Source: an uncultured Aquimarina sp. (GTDB lineage Bacteria; Bacteroidota; Bacteroidia; Flavobacteriales; Flavobacteriaceae). Taken from it: 64,000 nucleotides of DNA. Made by a program: the position numbers and the translations under genes. The notes beneath the pieces were generated by a model, which saw only the letters and a program-made list of their open reading frames with translations, was not told the DNA's origin and made no database searches. Within the stretch, counting starts at the first letter, position 1; the number at the start of each line of letters is the position of its first letter. Positions 7,834 to 16,217 of this stretch are shown here, in pieces. The stretch is taken from assembly GCA_947500505.1 (NCBI GenBank), contig CANMSL010000005.1, positions 62,001-126,000 of the forward strand. The letters run 5' to 3'.

Positions 7834-8586
7834 ATGAGAATAATACCAGCAATAGATATCATAGATGGAAAATGTGTTCGCCTCTCCAAAGGAGATTATG
7901 ATACCAAGAAAATATATAACGAAAACCCTTTAGAAGTTGCCAAGGAGTTTGAAGCACACGGAATTCAATATCTGCATTTGGTAGATTTGGATGGAGCAAA
8001 GTCTAAGCATATTGTTAATCATAAAATACTAGAGCAAATTGCTTCCAAAACAAATTTGAAAATAGATTTTGGAGGAGGTTTAAAAACAGATGAAGATTTA
8101 AAGATTGCTTTCGATTGTGGAGCGAATCAGATTACAGGTGGTAGTATTGCTGTAAAGGATTCGGAAACTTTTAAATCTTGGTTATTAAAGTTCGGTAGTG
8201 ATAAGATCATTTTAGGTGCAGATGCGCAAAATGAAAAGATTGCTGTCAGTGGTTGGTTAGAAGAAAGTGATAAAGAATTGATTCCTTTTGTAAAAGAATA
8301 CCTGAAAGAAGGAGTTTCGTACGTGATCTGTACGGATATTAGCAAAGACGGGATGCTGGAAGGACCTTCGTTTAAGCTGTATAAAAAAATGTTGAATCAA
8401 TGTGAAGTTATAACGAACGATTCTCAAATCACTTCGAAAATTAAATTAATAGCCTCTGGAGGTATTTCAACTTTTGGTGAATTACCAAAATTAGCTGAGA
8501 TTGGTTGCGAAGGAACAATTATCGGAAAAGCAATTTATGAAAACCGAATCAGTTTAAAACAACTAGAGAATTACATTTTAAGTTAA
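7834..8586 (+). CDS. hisA: Phosphoribosylformimino-5-aminoimidazole carboxamide ribotide isomerase
   Basis: 250 residues, (beta-alpha)8 barrel that opens the ribose ring of ProFAR (Amadori rearrangement). It begins [17 protein letters not shown] with the catalytic Asp8; a second acidic residue is in [14 protein letters not shown]. The phosphate-binding loops are seen as DFGGGLKT and ASGGIST. Its neighbours hisH and hisF act in the next step. Confidence 0.96.
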   Translation: MRIIPAIDIIDGKCVRLSKGDYDTKKIYNENPLEVAKEFEAHGIQYLHLVDLDGAKSKHIVNHKILEQIASKTNLKIDFGGGLKTDEDLKIAFDCGANQITGGSIAVKDSETFKSWLLKFGSDKIILGADAQNEKIAVSGWLEESDKELIPFVKEYLKEGVSYVICTDISKDGMLEGPSFKLYKKMLNQCEVITNDSQITSKIKLIASGGISTFGELPKLAEIGCEGTIIGKAIYENRISLKQLENYILS

Positions 8587-8587
8587 G

Positions 8588-8620
8588 AGATCTCACAGGT
8601 TTTTAAAACCTGTGAGGTCT
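8588..8620. repeat. 33-base palindrome between hisA and the DinB-like gene
   Basis: Arms of 16 bases around a 1-base centre. AGATCTCACAGGTTTT pairs with AAAACCTGTGAGGTCT with a single G-U position. It starts 2 bases after the hisA stop. There is no run of T afterwards on the plus strand, so it is more like a mobile or structural palindrome than a classic terminator. Confidence 0.8.
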
Positions 8621-8636
8621 ATTTGAAGAAGTAATT

Positions 8637-9146
8637 ATGAATAAGGAAATAGCACAAGAGTTTAAAGAACAAATCATCTACAGATTAGATGAAAGTATCA
8701 GGATGATTACTATAAGCCTTGAGCAATTGTCTGAAGACGACATCTGGAAACGATGTAATAGTTCTTCTAATAGCATTGGTAATTTGATATTACATCTTTG
8801 CGGTAATATTACTCAATATGCTATAGCTTCTCTAGGTAACTTAGAAGATAAGAGAGATCGTGATACAGAATTTGAGGCTAAAAATGGTTTCTCTAAATCA
8901 CAATTATTATCAAAACTAAATGCTATTATTGAGGCAGCGAAAATTACTTTGTTGAACTGTTCAGTTTCAGAATTAATGAGAAAACGAGAAGTACAAGGAT
9001 TTAGTTTTTCGGGAATAGGCATCGCGATTCATGTAACAGAACATTTATCATATCATACGGGACAGATAGCTTTTAGGACAAAACAATTAAAAAATAAAGA
9101 TTTAGGTTTTTATGATGGTATAGATTTAAATATTAAAAATGAATAA
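8637..9146 (+). CDS. DinB-like / DUF1572-type protein inserted in the his operon
   Basis: 169 residues. The pattern is that of the DinB/YfiT four-helix metal-binding fold: an early helix EQLSEDDIWKRC, then NSIGNLILHLCGN with the first His, and HVTEHLSYHTGQI near residue 130 with the other putative metal-binding His residues. Some members of the superfamily are thiol-dependent S-transferases that use bacillithiol or mycothiol; this genome has bshA (30493-31620), so a bacillithiol link is possible but not shown. It sits between a palindrome and a heptamer array inside the his operon and has no known role in histidine synthesis. Confidence 0.8.
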   Translation: MNKEIAQEFKEQIIYRLDESIRMITISLEQLSEDDIWKRCNSSSNSIGNLILHLCGNITQYAIASLGNLEDKRDRDTEFEAKNGFSKSQLLSKLNAIIEAAKITLLNCSVSELMRKREVQGFSFSGIGIAIHVTEHLSYHTGQIAFRTKQLKNKDLGFYDGIDLNIKNE

Positions 9147-9174
9147 GGGATGAATAGTATTTAGCATTAAATAT

Positions 9175-9223
9175 ATAACCATAAACCAACAACTAAAAAC
9201 TAATAACCATAAACTATTAACAA
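9175..9223. repeat. Seven-unit heptamer repeat before hisF
   Basis: Seven units in exact 7-nt phase: ATAACCA, TAAACCA, ACAACTA, AAAACTA, ATAACCA, TAAACTA, TTAACAA. The consensus (WAAACYA) differs from the arrays nearby. It ends 4 bases before the hisF ATG. Confidence 0.85.
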
Positions 9224-9227
9224 AAAA

Positions 9228-9983
9228 ATGCTTACAAAAAGAATTGTACCCTGTTTGGATATTAAGAATGGACGAACAGTAAAAGGAGTTAATTTTGTTG
9301 ATTTAAGAGATGCTGGAGATCCTGTTGAATTAGCAGATGCGTATTCAAAAGCAGGAGCTGACGAGTTGGTCTTTTTAGATATTTCAGCTACAGAGGAAAG
9401 AAGAAAAACGTTAGCGGATTTAGTGCTTAGAGTTGCAGAAAAAGTAAATATACCATTTACCGTTGGAGGAGGAATTTCTTCTATTGAAGACGTCGACATT
9501 TTGCTTCAGAATGGAGCAGATAAAGTTTCTGTAAATTCATCTGCTGTGAAAGACCCGCAATTGATCAATGATTTAGCTGGTAAATTTGGTAGTCAATGCA
9601 TTACCGTTGCAATTGATGCCAAGCAAATTAATGGCGAATGGAAAGTACATTTGGTAGGAGGAAAAGTACCAACAGAGCTTGATTTATTCGAATGGGCAAA
9701 AGAAGTGGAAGATAGAGGGGCAGGAGAGATTTTGTTTACATCTATGGATAATGATGGTACCAAAGATGGTTTTGCAAATGATGCTTTAGCCAGATTATCA
9801 GAGGAGTTGAATATTCCGATCATAGCATCTGGTGGTGCAGGAAATATCCAACACTTTGTGGACACCTTTAAAGAAGGAAAATCAGACGCGGCTCTGGCTG
9901 CTAGTGTTTTTCATTTCAAAGAAATAGAAATAAAAGATTTAAAAAGGGAATTACGAGCAAACGAAATTCCGGTAAGATTATAA
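9228..9983 (+). CDS. hisF: Imidazole glycerol phosphate synthase cyclase subunit
   Basis: 251 residues, (beta-alpha)8 barrel that uses ammonia from HisH to close the imidazole ring and release AICAR. The catalytic residues are present: Asp11 in PCLDIKNG and Asp130 in VAIDAKQ. Phosphate-binding glycines are in TVGGGISS and ASGGAGN. It is separated from hisH by the IVP gene, hisA and the DinB-like gene. Confidence 0.97.
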   Translation: MLTKRIVPCLDIKNGRTVKGVNFVDLRDAGDPVELADAYSKAGADELVFLDISATEERRKTLADLVLRVAEKVNIPFTVGGGISSIEDVDILLQNGADKVSVNSSAVKDPQLINDLAGKFGSQCITVAIDAKQINGEWKVHLVGGKVPTELDLFEWAKEVEDRGAGEILFTSMDNDGTKDGFANDALARLSEELNIPIIASGGAGNIQHFVDTFKEGKSDAALAASVFHFKEIEIKDLKRELRANEIPVRL

Positions 9984-9990
9984 ACGATTT

Positions 9991-10015
9991 GTCATTCCAG
10001 CGGAGGCTGGAATCC
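9991..10015. repeat. REP-like palindrome, copy 2
   Basis: Same element as at 5432-5456 with one change in the loop (GGAG for GTAG). Arms are ATTCCAGC and GCTGGAAT. It lies between hisF and hisIE, 7 bases after the hisF stop. Confidence 0.85.
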
Positions 10016-10034
10016 AAAAGCTAGTGATAAAGTA

Positions 10035-10631
10035 ATGAAAATAAACTTTAATAAAAACAACGACGGACTTGTTCCTGTAATCATTCAAGATTCGACTACT
10101 AAAAATGTTTTGATGTTAGGATATATGAATGCAGAGGCCTATCAAAAAACAGTGGAAACTAAGAAGGTAACTTTTTTTAGTAGAACTAAGAACAGGTTGT
10201 GGACCAAGGGAGAAGAAAGTGGTAACTTTTTGAACTTAGTAGATATTAAGAACGATTGTGATCAGGATACATTGCTAATTACAGTTAATCCCGTTGGACC
10301 GACTTGTCATAAGGGGTCAGATACTTGCTGGAATGAAAGTAACGAACAGTCATTCGGTTTTTTATCAGATTTAGAAGCTGTAATAGAAAGCAGAAAAGAG
10401 AATCAGGAAGATGAAAAATCCTATGTAGCATCATTGTTCAGGAAAGGAATCAACAAAATAGCTCAAAAGGTCGGAGAAGAAGCTGTAGAGGTTGTGATTG
10501 AGGCTAAAGATGATAACGATGATTTGTTTTTGAGCGAAAGTGCGGATTTGCTTTTTCATTATTTGATCTTGCTCCAGGCAAAAGGGTATAAGCTCAATGA
10601 TATTATTGAGGTTTTAAAAAATAGACATTAA
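10035..10631 (+). CDS. hisIE: Bifunctional phosphoribosyl-AMP cyclohydrolase / phosphoribosyl-ATP pyrophosphatase
   Basis: 198 residues and two domains. HisI (about 1-105) has the zinc-binding NDCDQDTLL and GPTCHKGSDTCW. HisE (about 110-198) has IAQKVGEEAVEVVIEAKD and ESADLLFHYLILL. It catalyses steps two and three of the pathway. Last gene of the operon; no clear terminator hairpin was seen between it and rpsA. Confidence 0.97.
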   Translation: MKINFNKNNDGLVPVIIQDSTTKNVLMLGYMNAEAYQKTVETKKVTFFSRTKNRLWTKGEESGNFLNLVDIKNDCDQDTLLITVNPVGPTCHKGSDTCWNESNEQSFGFLSDLEAVIESRKENQEDEKSYVASLFRKGINKIAQKVGEEAVEVVIEAKDDNDDLFLSESADLLFHYLILLQAKGYKLNDIIEVLKNRH

Positions 10632-10641
10632 TAGCTAATGC

Positions 10642-10673
10642 TTTGCTTTCTAATAAATTAAATTGTATTTTTG
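10642..10673 (+). promoter_or_regulatory. rpsA promoter
   Basis: TTTG at 10642-10645 and TATTTTTG at 10666-10673 (consensus TAnnTTTG) with a gap of 20 bases. This is a good match to the Bacteroidota housekeeping promoter. Transcription would start near 10678 and give a 5' leader of about 110 nt before rpsA. In it, TTCTGTA and TACAGGA (about 10733-10772) could pair around a wide loop. Confidence 0.75.
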
Positions 10674-10790
10674 CACCCCTTTTTAGCGAGTAAGAGAATA
10701 GAAAGGATTGAAAAATAATTTAATTTAACACTTCTGTATACGTTTTCGCATTGATTCTCAAATAAGTACAGGATACAAATTTTATCTTCA

Positions 10791-12617
10791 ATGTCTGAAG
10801 AAACAAAAAACACAGATGTTCAGGAAGTAGAGGCTCCAAAAGCAGCTCCAGCTGTATCTCCTCAACAAAAAAACCCTGAGCAATTTTTAAACGATTTTAA
10901 CTGGCACAACTACGAGGAAGGTATTGACCCAATCGAAGACTCAAAACTAGAAGAGTTTGAAAAGCTAGTTGCAGAAAATTTTGTTGACACCCTAAATGAT
11001 GAGGTAGTAGATGGAACAGTAATTAATATTACTGATCGTGACGCTATCATTGACATCAATGCAAAGAGTGAAGGTGTTATTTCATTAAATGAATTTCGTT
11101 ATAACCCGGATCTTAAAGTAGGTGACAAGGTTGAGGTATTAATTGATGTGCGTGAAGACGCTACAGGTCAGTTAATCTTATCTCACCGTAAAGCACGTGT
11201 GATTAAGGCTTGGGATAGAGTAAATAATGCTCACGATACTGGCGAAATCGTAAACGGTTTTGTAAAGTGTAGAACTAAAGGTGGTATGATTGTAGATGTA
11301 TTCGGTATCGAGGCATTCTTACCTGGTTCTCAGATCGATGTGAAGCCTATTCGTGATTATGATGCATATGTTGGTAAGACAATGGAATTTAAAGTGGTTA
11401 AGATTAACCACGAATTCAAAAACGTAGTTGTATCTCATAAGGCACTTATCGAGGCTGATATCGAAGAGCAGAAGAAAGAAATCATCGGTCAATTAGAAAA
11501 AGGTCAGGTATTAGAAGGTACTGTTAAGAATGTTACTTCTTACGGTGTATTCGTTGATCTTGGAGGAGTTGACGGACTTATCCACATTACTGATCTTTCC
11601 TGGTCTAGAATCAACCATCCAAATGAGATCGTTGAACTTGATCAGAAATTAAATGTTGTAATCTTAGACTTTGATGAGGCTAAGACACGTATTCAGTTAG
11701 GTCTTAAGCAGTTAAAAGCGCACCCTTGGGAAGCTCTTGACAACGAACTTAAGGTTGGTGATAAAGTAAAAGGTAAAGTAGTTGTAATCGCTGATTACGG
11801 TGCGTTTATCGAAGTTGAAGAAGGAGTAGAAGGATTAATTCACGTTTCTGAAATGTCCTGGTCCACACATTTACGTTCTGCACAAGATTTCGTAAAAGTT
11901 GGTGATGAAGTAGAGGCTGTAATTCTTACTTTAGACAGAGAAGAGCGTAAGATGTCTCTTGGTGTTAAACAATTAACTCCAGATCCTTGGACTGACATTA
12001 CTACAAAATATCCTGTAGGTTCTAGACATACTGGTATCGTTCGTAACTTTACTAACTTTGGAGTATTCGTTGAGTTAGAAGAAGGTATCGACGGATTAAT
12101 TTATATCTCTGATCTTTCTTGGACTAAGAAAATAAAGCACCCATCTGATTTCACGAATGTTGGCGATAAACTTGACGTTGTAGTTCTTGAATTAGATGTG
12201 GAAGGACGTAAATTAAGTCTTGGACATAAACAAACTGAGGACAATCCTTGGGATAAGTATGAAAAAGAGTTTGCTGTTGGAACTAAGCATACTAATACCA
12301 TTGCAGAGATTGTAGACAAAGGTGCTACTATCGAGTTTAATGAGGATATAGTTGCTTTTGTACCATCTCGTCACCTGGAAAAAGAAGACGGTAAGAAACT
12401 TACTAAAGGTGATGAAGCAGAATTCCAAATTATTGAGTTCAATAAAGAATTCAAAAGAGTTGTAGCTTCTCATACTGCTTTATTCAAAGAAGAAGAAGCG
12501 AAGATTGTTAAGCAGGCTGCTAAAAAAGCTGCGGCAAGTGCATCAGAAAAAACCACACTTGGTGATATCGATGCATTAGCTGATCTTAAAGCTAAAATGG
12601 AAAAAGGAGGTAACTAA
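10791..12617 (+). CDS. rpsA: 30S ribosomal protein S1
   Basis: 608 residues with six S1 RNA-binding domains in tandem from about residue 60 to 570. They are easily seen from repeated patterns such as GVFVDLGGVDGLIHITDLSW, AFIEVEEGVEGLIHVSEMSW and FGVFVELEEGIDGLIYISDLSW. The N terminus is a Bacteroidota-type acidic extension. S1 binds mRNA on the 30S subunit and is especially relevant in a phylum that largely lacks Shine-Dalgarno use. Many CGT/GGT codons fit high expression. A strong terminator follows. Confidence 0.96.
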   Translation: MSEETKNTDVQEVEAPKAAPAVSPQQKNPEQFLNDFNWHNYEEGIDPIEDSKLEEFEKLVAENFVDTLNDEVVDGTVINITDRDAIIDINAKSEGVISLNEFRYNPDLKVGDKVEVLIDVREDATGQLILSHRKARVIKAWDRVNNAHDTGEIVNGFVKCRTKGGMIVDVFGIEAFLPGSQIDVKPIRDYDAYVGKTMEFKVVKINHEFKNVVVSHKALIEADIEEQKKEIIGQLEKGQVLEGTVKNVTSYGVFVDLGGVDGLIHITDLSWSRINHPNEIVELDQKLNVVILDFDEAKTRIQLGLKQLKAHPWEALDNELKVGDKVKGKVVVIADYGAFIEVEEGVEGLIHVSEMSWSTHLRSAQDFVKVGDEVEAVILTLDREERKMSLGVKQLTPDPWTDITTKYPVGSRHTGIVRNFTNFGVFVELEEGIDGLIYISDLSWTKKIKHPSDFTNVGDKLDVVVLELDVEGRKLSLGHKQTEDNPWDKYEKEFAVGTKHTNTIAEIVDKGATIEFNEDIVAFVPSRHLEKEDGKKLTKGDEAEFQIIEFNKEFKRVVASHTALFKEEEAKIVKQAAKKAAASASEKTTLGDIDALADLKAKMEKGGN

Positions 12618-12641
12618 ACTTCTTAATTTCAGTACATAATG

Positions 12642-12674
12642 AAAGACCGTTCCTAATAAGAACGGTCTTTTTTT
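12642..12674 (+). terminator. rpsA terminator
   Basis: 11-bp stem AAAGACCGTTC with GAACGGTCTTT, loop CTAATAA, then a run of T. It starts 24 bases after the rpsA stop codon. Confidence 0.92.
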
Positions 12675-12679
12675 ATAAT

Positions 12680-12855
12680 TTAACCCGAATTATGCATTGG
12701 AAAATCTATTACATGCCGAAACTCCTGCAAAATACAGCGTTTCACTACATTTTAAAGTTTAACTATAGCGATGCTATGCTAAAACTTGGAAAATATTATA
12801 TTTTATGGCACTTTCAACACTCACAACGAAGTTCCAATGCATAATCCGGATTTAA
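12680..12855. mobile_element. MITE-like element with terminal inverted repeats
   Basis: 176 bases without a gene. The ends are inverted repeats: CCGAATTATGCATTGGAA on the left (12685-12702) against the reverse complement CCGGATTATGCATTGGAA on the right (12832-12849), 17 of 18 identical. TTTAA occurs directly outside both ends (12679-12683 and 12851-12855) and could be a target duplication. Inside is a further hairpin (12755-12787) with AAGTTT and AAACTT outer arms and GCTAT inner pairing. This is the plan of a non-autonomous element. The parent transposase is not in the window. Confidence 0.65.
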
Positions 12856-12939
12856 CTGAAAAAAGGGGTGTTGCTTATACTGGTTTTGGTGTGTTCGATA
12901 TTCAATGTTTTATCGAAATTTGCAGTAAATTGATTAATA

Positions 12940-13641
12940 ATGGTGAAGAGTCTGTGGGTCTTACTTTTAAATATTTTGTTTATGAATTTATCGAATAGTC
13001 AGAATATGCATACCGAAGAGGAATTAAGAATATTCAAAGAAAAAGTTAATCAAACTATTGAATTAGGTAGAGCTACTATTGTGGATATTGCAGCGAATAG
13101 AATTAGTAACGATACCGAATCCCTTATTAATGATGAGAATGTCCTCATTTCTGTTTGGTGTAATAATGCCGAGGTAAAAGTAGAATTCAGGGAAAGTTCT
13201 CCAATAAAATATCTTGCATATGGAGAAGAGTTTTATTTTAAGGTTGATGTAAAAGTGTCTATAGATAGAGTTTCTGGTAGTGGTGGTTCGGTAGTAAGTA
13301 ATTCTGAGAATAAAACATCTAGACCTGGTTTTTCTTCAACTTATTTATATCGTTCTACTAATAATACTAAAGCCGCTATTGATTATGTATTGGAATTGAA
13401 TAATACCAATGACCCTAAATATCACATCAGCGCATCTTCGCAGATATACACTATTATAAGAGAACAAAAGAACTATTATGATATGCAGATCTATGATAGA
13501 TATTCGATAACATATAAGATCGATAAAAAATCAGGTAAAATATATGATTATAAAAACCCTTACAAGAACTTTTATCCAACACCAGCAAGTGCTCCTCACT
13601 TTCCAATGCCATTTGGCCCTTGGATAGAAATAAAAGAATAA
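12940..13641 (+). CDS. Secreted protein of unknown function
   Basis: 233 residues from the ATG at 12940. The N terminus (MVKSLWVLLLNILF) is a signal peptide, with cleavage likely near residue 20 (NLSNSQN). The mature part is rich in Asn, Ser, Tyr and beta-forming residues and ends with a proline-rich tail (FYPTPASAPHFPMPFGPW). No lipobox, no OmpA or T9SS sorting domain and no catalytic motif is visible. It stands alone between the MITE-like element and pyrR. I do not recognise a family. Confidence 0.7.
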   Translation: MVKSLWVLLLNILFMNLSNSQNMHTEEELRIFKEKVNQTIELGRATIVDIAANRISNDTESLINDENVLISVWCNNAEVKVEFRESSPIKYLAYGEEFYFKVDVKVSIDRVSGSGGSVVSNSENKTSRPGFSSTYLYRSTNNTKAAIDYVLELNNTNDPKYHISASSQIYTIIREQKNYYDMQIYDRYSITYKIDKKSGKIYDYKNPYKNFYPTPASAPHFPMPFGPWIEIKE

Positions 13642-13755
13642 TAGTCATTAATTTTATTATTTTGTAATAGAAAAGGTCATACTGTTGTTTATTATTGAGT
13701 ATTAATCTGGATATTTTAAAACTAGACTTAAGATTGATTAATTCTAAATTTTCAT

Positions 13756-13763
13756 TACTTTTG
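13756..13763 (+). promoter_or_regulatory. pyrR promoter, -7 element
   Basis: TACTTTTG matches TAnnTTTG. A TTGA lies about 21 bases upstream. The start would fall near 13769, about 20 bases before the pyrR ATG, which leaves no room for a PyrR-binding attenuator of the Bacillus type. Confidence 0.6.
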
Positions 13764-13788
13764 TAAACCAAATATCTATTTGGAGATT

Positions 13789-14328
13789 ATGAGTCAAAAA
13801 CTACTACTTAGTGCAAAAGAGATAGATATTATTCTGCACCGTTTGGCTTGTCAATTAATAGAAAATCACACTCATTTTGAGGATACTGTTCTGGTAGGAA
13901 TTCAACCTAGAGGAATTTTTTTGGCTGATCGAATAAAACAGATTTTGATCAATGATTATAAGCTAAGTACTATTAAAATGGGATATCTCGATATTACTTT
14001 TTATCGAGACGATTTTAGAAGAGGTGAAAAGCCTTTGGAAGCAAACAAAACGAAAATTGATTTTACCGTAGAAGATAAGAGAGTTGTTTTTATTGATGAT
14101 GTATTGTATACCGGAAGAAGTATCAGATCTGCTTTAACCGCAATACAATCCTTTGGGAGACCTATTGAAATAGAGTTACTTACACTAATAGACAGAAGGT
14201 TTAGTCGCCATTTACCAATTCAACCTAATTATCGAGGACGACAGGTAGACGCAATTAATCAGGAAAAAGTAAAAGTGCACTGGATTGAAAATGGTGGAGA
14301 AGATGCGGTATATTTAGTAAATAGTTAA
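13789..14328 (+). CDS. pyrR: Bifunctional pyr operon regulator / uracil phosphoribosyltransferase
   Basis: 179 residues from the ATG at 13789. A TTG at 13780 would add three residues but is less likely. The PRPP-binding signature is VVFIDDVLYTGRSIRSAL. In Firmicutes PyrR binds pyr mRNA and also has UPRTase activity. Here the short leader argues against the same attenuation upstream of this gene, so its role may be salvage or RNA binding elsewhere. It is followed by pyrB after 55 bases, an arrangement typical of Flavobacteriaceae. Confidence 0.93.
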   Translation: MSQKLLLSAKEIDIILHRLACQLIENHTHFEDTVLVGIQPRGIFLADRIKQILINDYKLSTIKMGYLDITFYRDDFRRGEKPLEANKTKIDFTVEDKRVVFIDDVLYTGRSIRSALTAIQSFGRPIEIELLTLIDRRFSRHLPIQPNYRGRQVDAINQEKVKVHWIENGGEDAVYLVNS

Positions 14329-14383
14329 AGTTAAATAATTTTTGAAGTGTGATTATATTTCAGAAATATAATAGTACAAAATA

Positions 14384-15313
14384 ATGAGCGAATTAAGTGT
14401 AAATCACTTACTAGGAATTAAATATCTTAAAAAAGAAGATATAAATCTCATTTTTGAAACTGCAGATCATTTTAAAGAAGTGATTAATAGGCCGATAAAA
14501 AAAGTTCCTTCGCTTAGAGATATTACAATTGCCAACCTGTTTTTCGAAAATAGCACAAGAACAAGGTTGTCATTTGAGTTGGCTGAAAAAAGATTATCTG
14601 CGGATGTTATTAACTTTTCTGCCGCATCATCTTCGGTAAAGAAGGGAGAAACACTTATAGATACCGTCAATAATATTCTTTCTATGAAAGTTGATATGGT
14701 AGTTATGAGACATCCAAATCCTGGCGCAGGAGTTTTTCTTTCAAAACACATAAAAGCTAGTATAATAAACGCTGGCGATGGAGCTCACGAACATCCTACT
14801 CAGGCTTTGTTGGATTCGTATTCCATAAGAGAGAAATTAGGAGAAGTACAAGGAAAAAAAGTAGTTATTGTTGGAGATATTTTACACTCTAGAGTGGCGT
14901 TATCTAATATATTTGCACTTAAATTACAAGGTGCCGAGATAAAGGTATGTGGACCAAAGACATTAATACCTAAGTATATAGAAAAACTTGGTGTCAAGGT
15001 AGAAACTAATCTTACCAAAGCCCTGCAATGGTGTGATGTTGCAAACATGTTACGCGTACAAAACGAACGAATGGAAATAAGTTATTTCCCATCTACAAGA
15101 GAGTATACCCAGCAATTTGGAGTAAATAAGAGGTTATTAGATAGCCTTGATAAAGAGATTGTAATTATGCATCCGGGACCGATCAATCGTGGAGTAGAGA
15201 TCACGAGTGATGTAGCTGATTCTAAACAAGCCATAATATTAGATCAGGTTCAGAACGGAGTAGCAGTGAGAATGGCGGTTATTTATCTTTTAGCTTCAAA
15301 AATAAAACAATAG
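14384..15313 (+). CDS. pyrB: Aspartate carbamoyltransferase catalytic subunit
   Basis: 309 residues, the normal length. It makes carbamoyl aspartate, the first committed step of pyrimidine synthesis. The carbamoyl-phosphate loop FFENSTRTRLSFE is intact, followed by SSSVKKGETL, GDGAHEHPTQALLD and HPGPINRGVEI. No regulatory pyrI is present nearby. It is 4 bases from the next small gene, so the two are cotranscribed. Confidence 0.97.
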   Translation: MSELSVNHLLGIKYLKKEDINLIFETADHFKEVINRPIKKVPSLRDITIANLFFENSTRTRLSFELAEKRLSADVINFSAASSSVKKGETLIDTVNNILSMKVDMVVMRHPNPGAGVFLSKHIKASIINAGDGAHEHPTQALLDSYSIREKLGEVQGKKVVIVGDILHSRVALSNIFALKLQGAEIKVCGPKTLIPKYIEKLGVKVETNLTKALQWCDVANMLRVQNERMEISYFPSTREYTQQFGVNKRLLDSLDKEIVIMHPGPINRGVEITSDVADSKQAIILDQVQNGVAVRMAVIYLLASKIKQ

Positions 15314-15317
15314 ACTT

Positions 15318-15650
15318 ATGATTTTTAATAAAGAAGGTTCTACAACCATCATTACGCAAGAGAAAGCTACCATAGTAGAATTTGTAAAAGGGATTGAGGA
15401 TAGATATGAATCAATGAAAAATGATAATATCGTTGCTAATTTGTTTTCATTAAAGGAACTATCCGTTAGTGATATTAATGAGTTTTTAAGAATTTCGAAT
15501 ACACATAAAGCAAATAAACGATCATTTGTAATTGTTACGGATAAGATATCATATGATGAGACACCCAAGGAGATAACAATTGTTCCAACGTTAATAGAAG
15601 CACTGGACTTAATTGAAATGGAAGAAATAGAACGGGATCTGGATTTCTGA
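15318..15650 (+). CDS. Small conserved protein downstream of pyrB
   Basis: 110 residues, soluble, acidic at the C terminus (EMEEIERDLDF). It starts 4 bases after the pyrB stop, so it is translationally close to pyrB. A mixed alpha/beta pattern (TTIITQEKATIVEFVKGIE, SFVIVTDKISYDE, ITIVPTLIEALDLIE) suggests a small STAS-like fold, but I cannot name a function. I recall related proteins next to rnz in Flavobacteriaceae that databases sometimes label ribonuclease Z; this protein has no metallo-hydrolase motif. In this genome rnz is 2.3 kb away, with two other genes between. Confidence 0.7.
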   Translation: MIFNKEGSTTIITQEKATIVEFVKGIEDRYESMKNDNIVANLFSLKELSVSDINEFLRISNTHKANKRSFVIVTDKISYDETPKEITIVPTLIEALDLIEMEEIERDLDF

Positions 15651-15701
15651 AATTATTTCTGAACCCTGTAAACTTACGATCTTTTTTACGTCTGAATCTC
15701 T

Positions 15702-16154
15702 ATGAATAAATTAGCCCCGTTTGTTTTTGTGTTTGCACTATTAATTGCTAGTATAGTACAGGCACAAGATTGGAAATATGATTTTGAAGAAGCTTTAGCT
15801 CTAGCAAAAGAAAAGGATCAAAACATTGTTTTACTCTTTACAGGATCTGATTGGTGTCCTCCTTGTATTAAATTAGAAAGAAAAATTTTCTCAAATCCTG
15901 ACTTTAAGGAATTTGCAGATCAAAACTTCGTTTGGGTAAAAGCAGATTTTCCGAAATGCAAAAAAAATAGATTACCAGAAAATCAACAGCTAAAAAATAG
16001 CATACTTGCAGAACGGTATAATAAGAAAATGATTTTTCCAGTGATTCTAGTTATTGACAAGAAGGGTAAAGTCCTGGGTGCAACCGGATACAGAAAAATG
16101 TCTGCAATGCGTTACATACAATTGCTAACTACTTTTGATTCATTTGGAAATTAA
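15702..16154 (+). CDS. Periplasmic thioredoxin-like protein
   Basis: 150 residues. The N terminus is a signal peptide with cleavage after about residue 21 (SIVQAQ). The active site is GSDWCPPCIKLE with Cys52 and Cys55. The conserved cis-proline region is MIFPVILVIDKKG. This is the thioredoxin_7 / DUF255-type family acting in the periplasm as a disulfide reductase or isomerase. The CPPC pair is unusual compared with the CGPC of cytosolic thioredoxin. It has no obvious functional partner next door. Confidence 0.88.
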   Translation: MNKLAPFVFVFALLIASIVQAQDWKYDFEEALALAKEKDQNIVLLFTGSDWCPPCIKLERKIFSNPDFKEFADQNFVWVKADFPKCKKNRLPENQQLKNSILAERYNKKMIFPVILVIDKKGKVLGATGYRKMSAMRYIQLLTTFDSFGN

Positions 16155-16165
16155 TTAGGGACATA

Positions 16166-16193
16166 CCTCTTCGTAATGACGGAAACGAAGAGG
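16166..16193. terminator. Hairpin between convergent genes
   Basis: CCTCTTCGT pairs with ACGAAGAGG around AATGACGGAA. It lies in the 63-base gap between the convergent thioredoxin-like and glycoside hydrolase genes. There is no strong T-run, so it is either a bidirectional terminator or a member of a dispersed palindrome family. Confidence 0.55.
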
Positions 16194-16217
16194 CACGCTA
16201 TGATAAATTATCTTACG

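Noticed and set aside
12786..12998. Open frame of 70 codons downstream of rpsA
   Set aside because: Its first part lies inside the MITE-like element and its end overlaps the better supported secreted-protein gene in another frame. It has no signal peptide or domain.
15318..15650. Naming the 110-residue protein ribonuclease Z
   Set aside because: It has no HxHxDH motif and is a third of the length. The real rnz is at 17995-18900.
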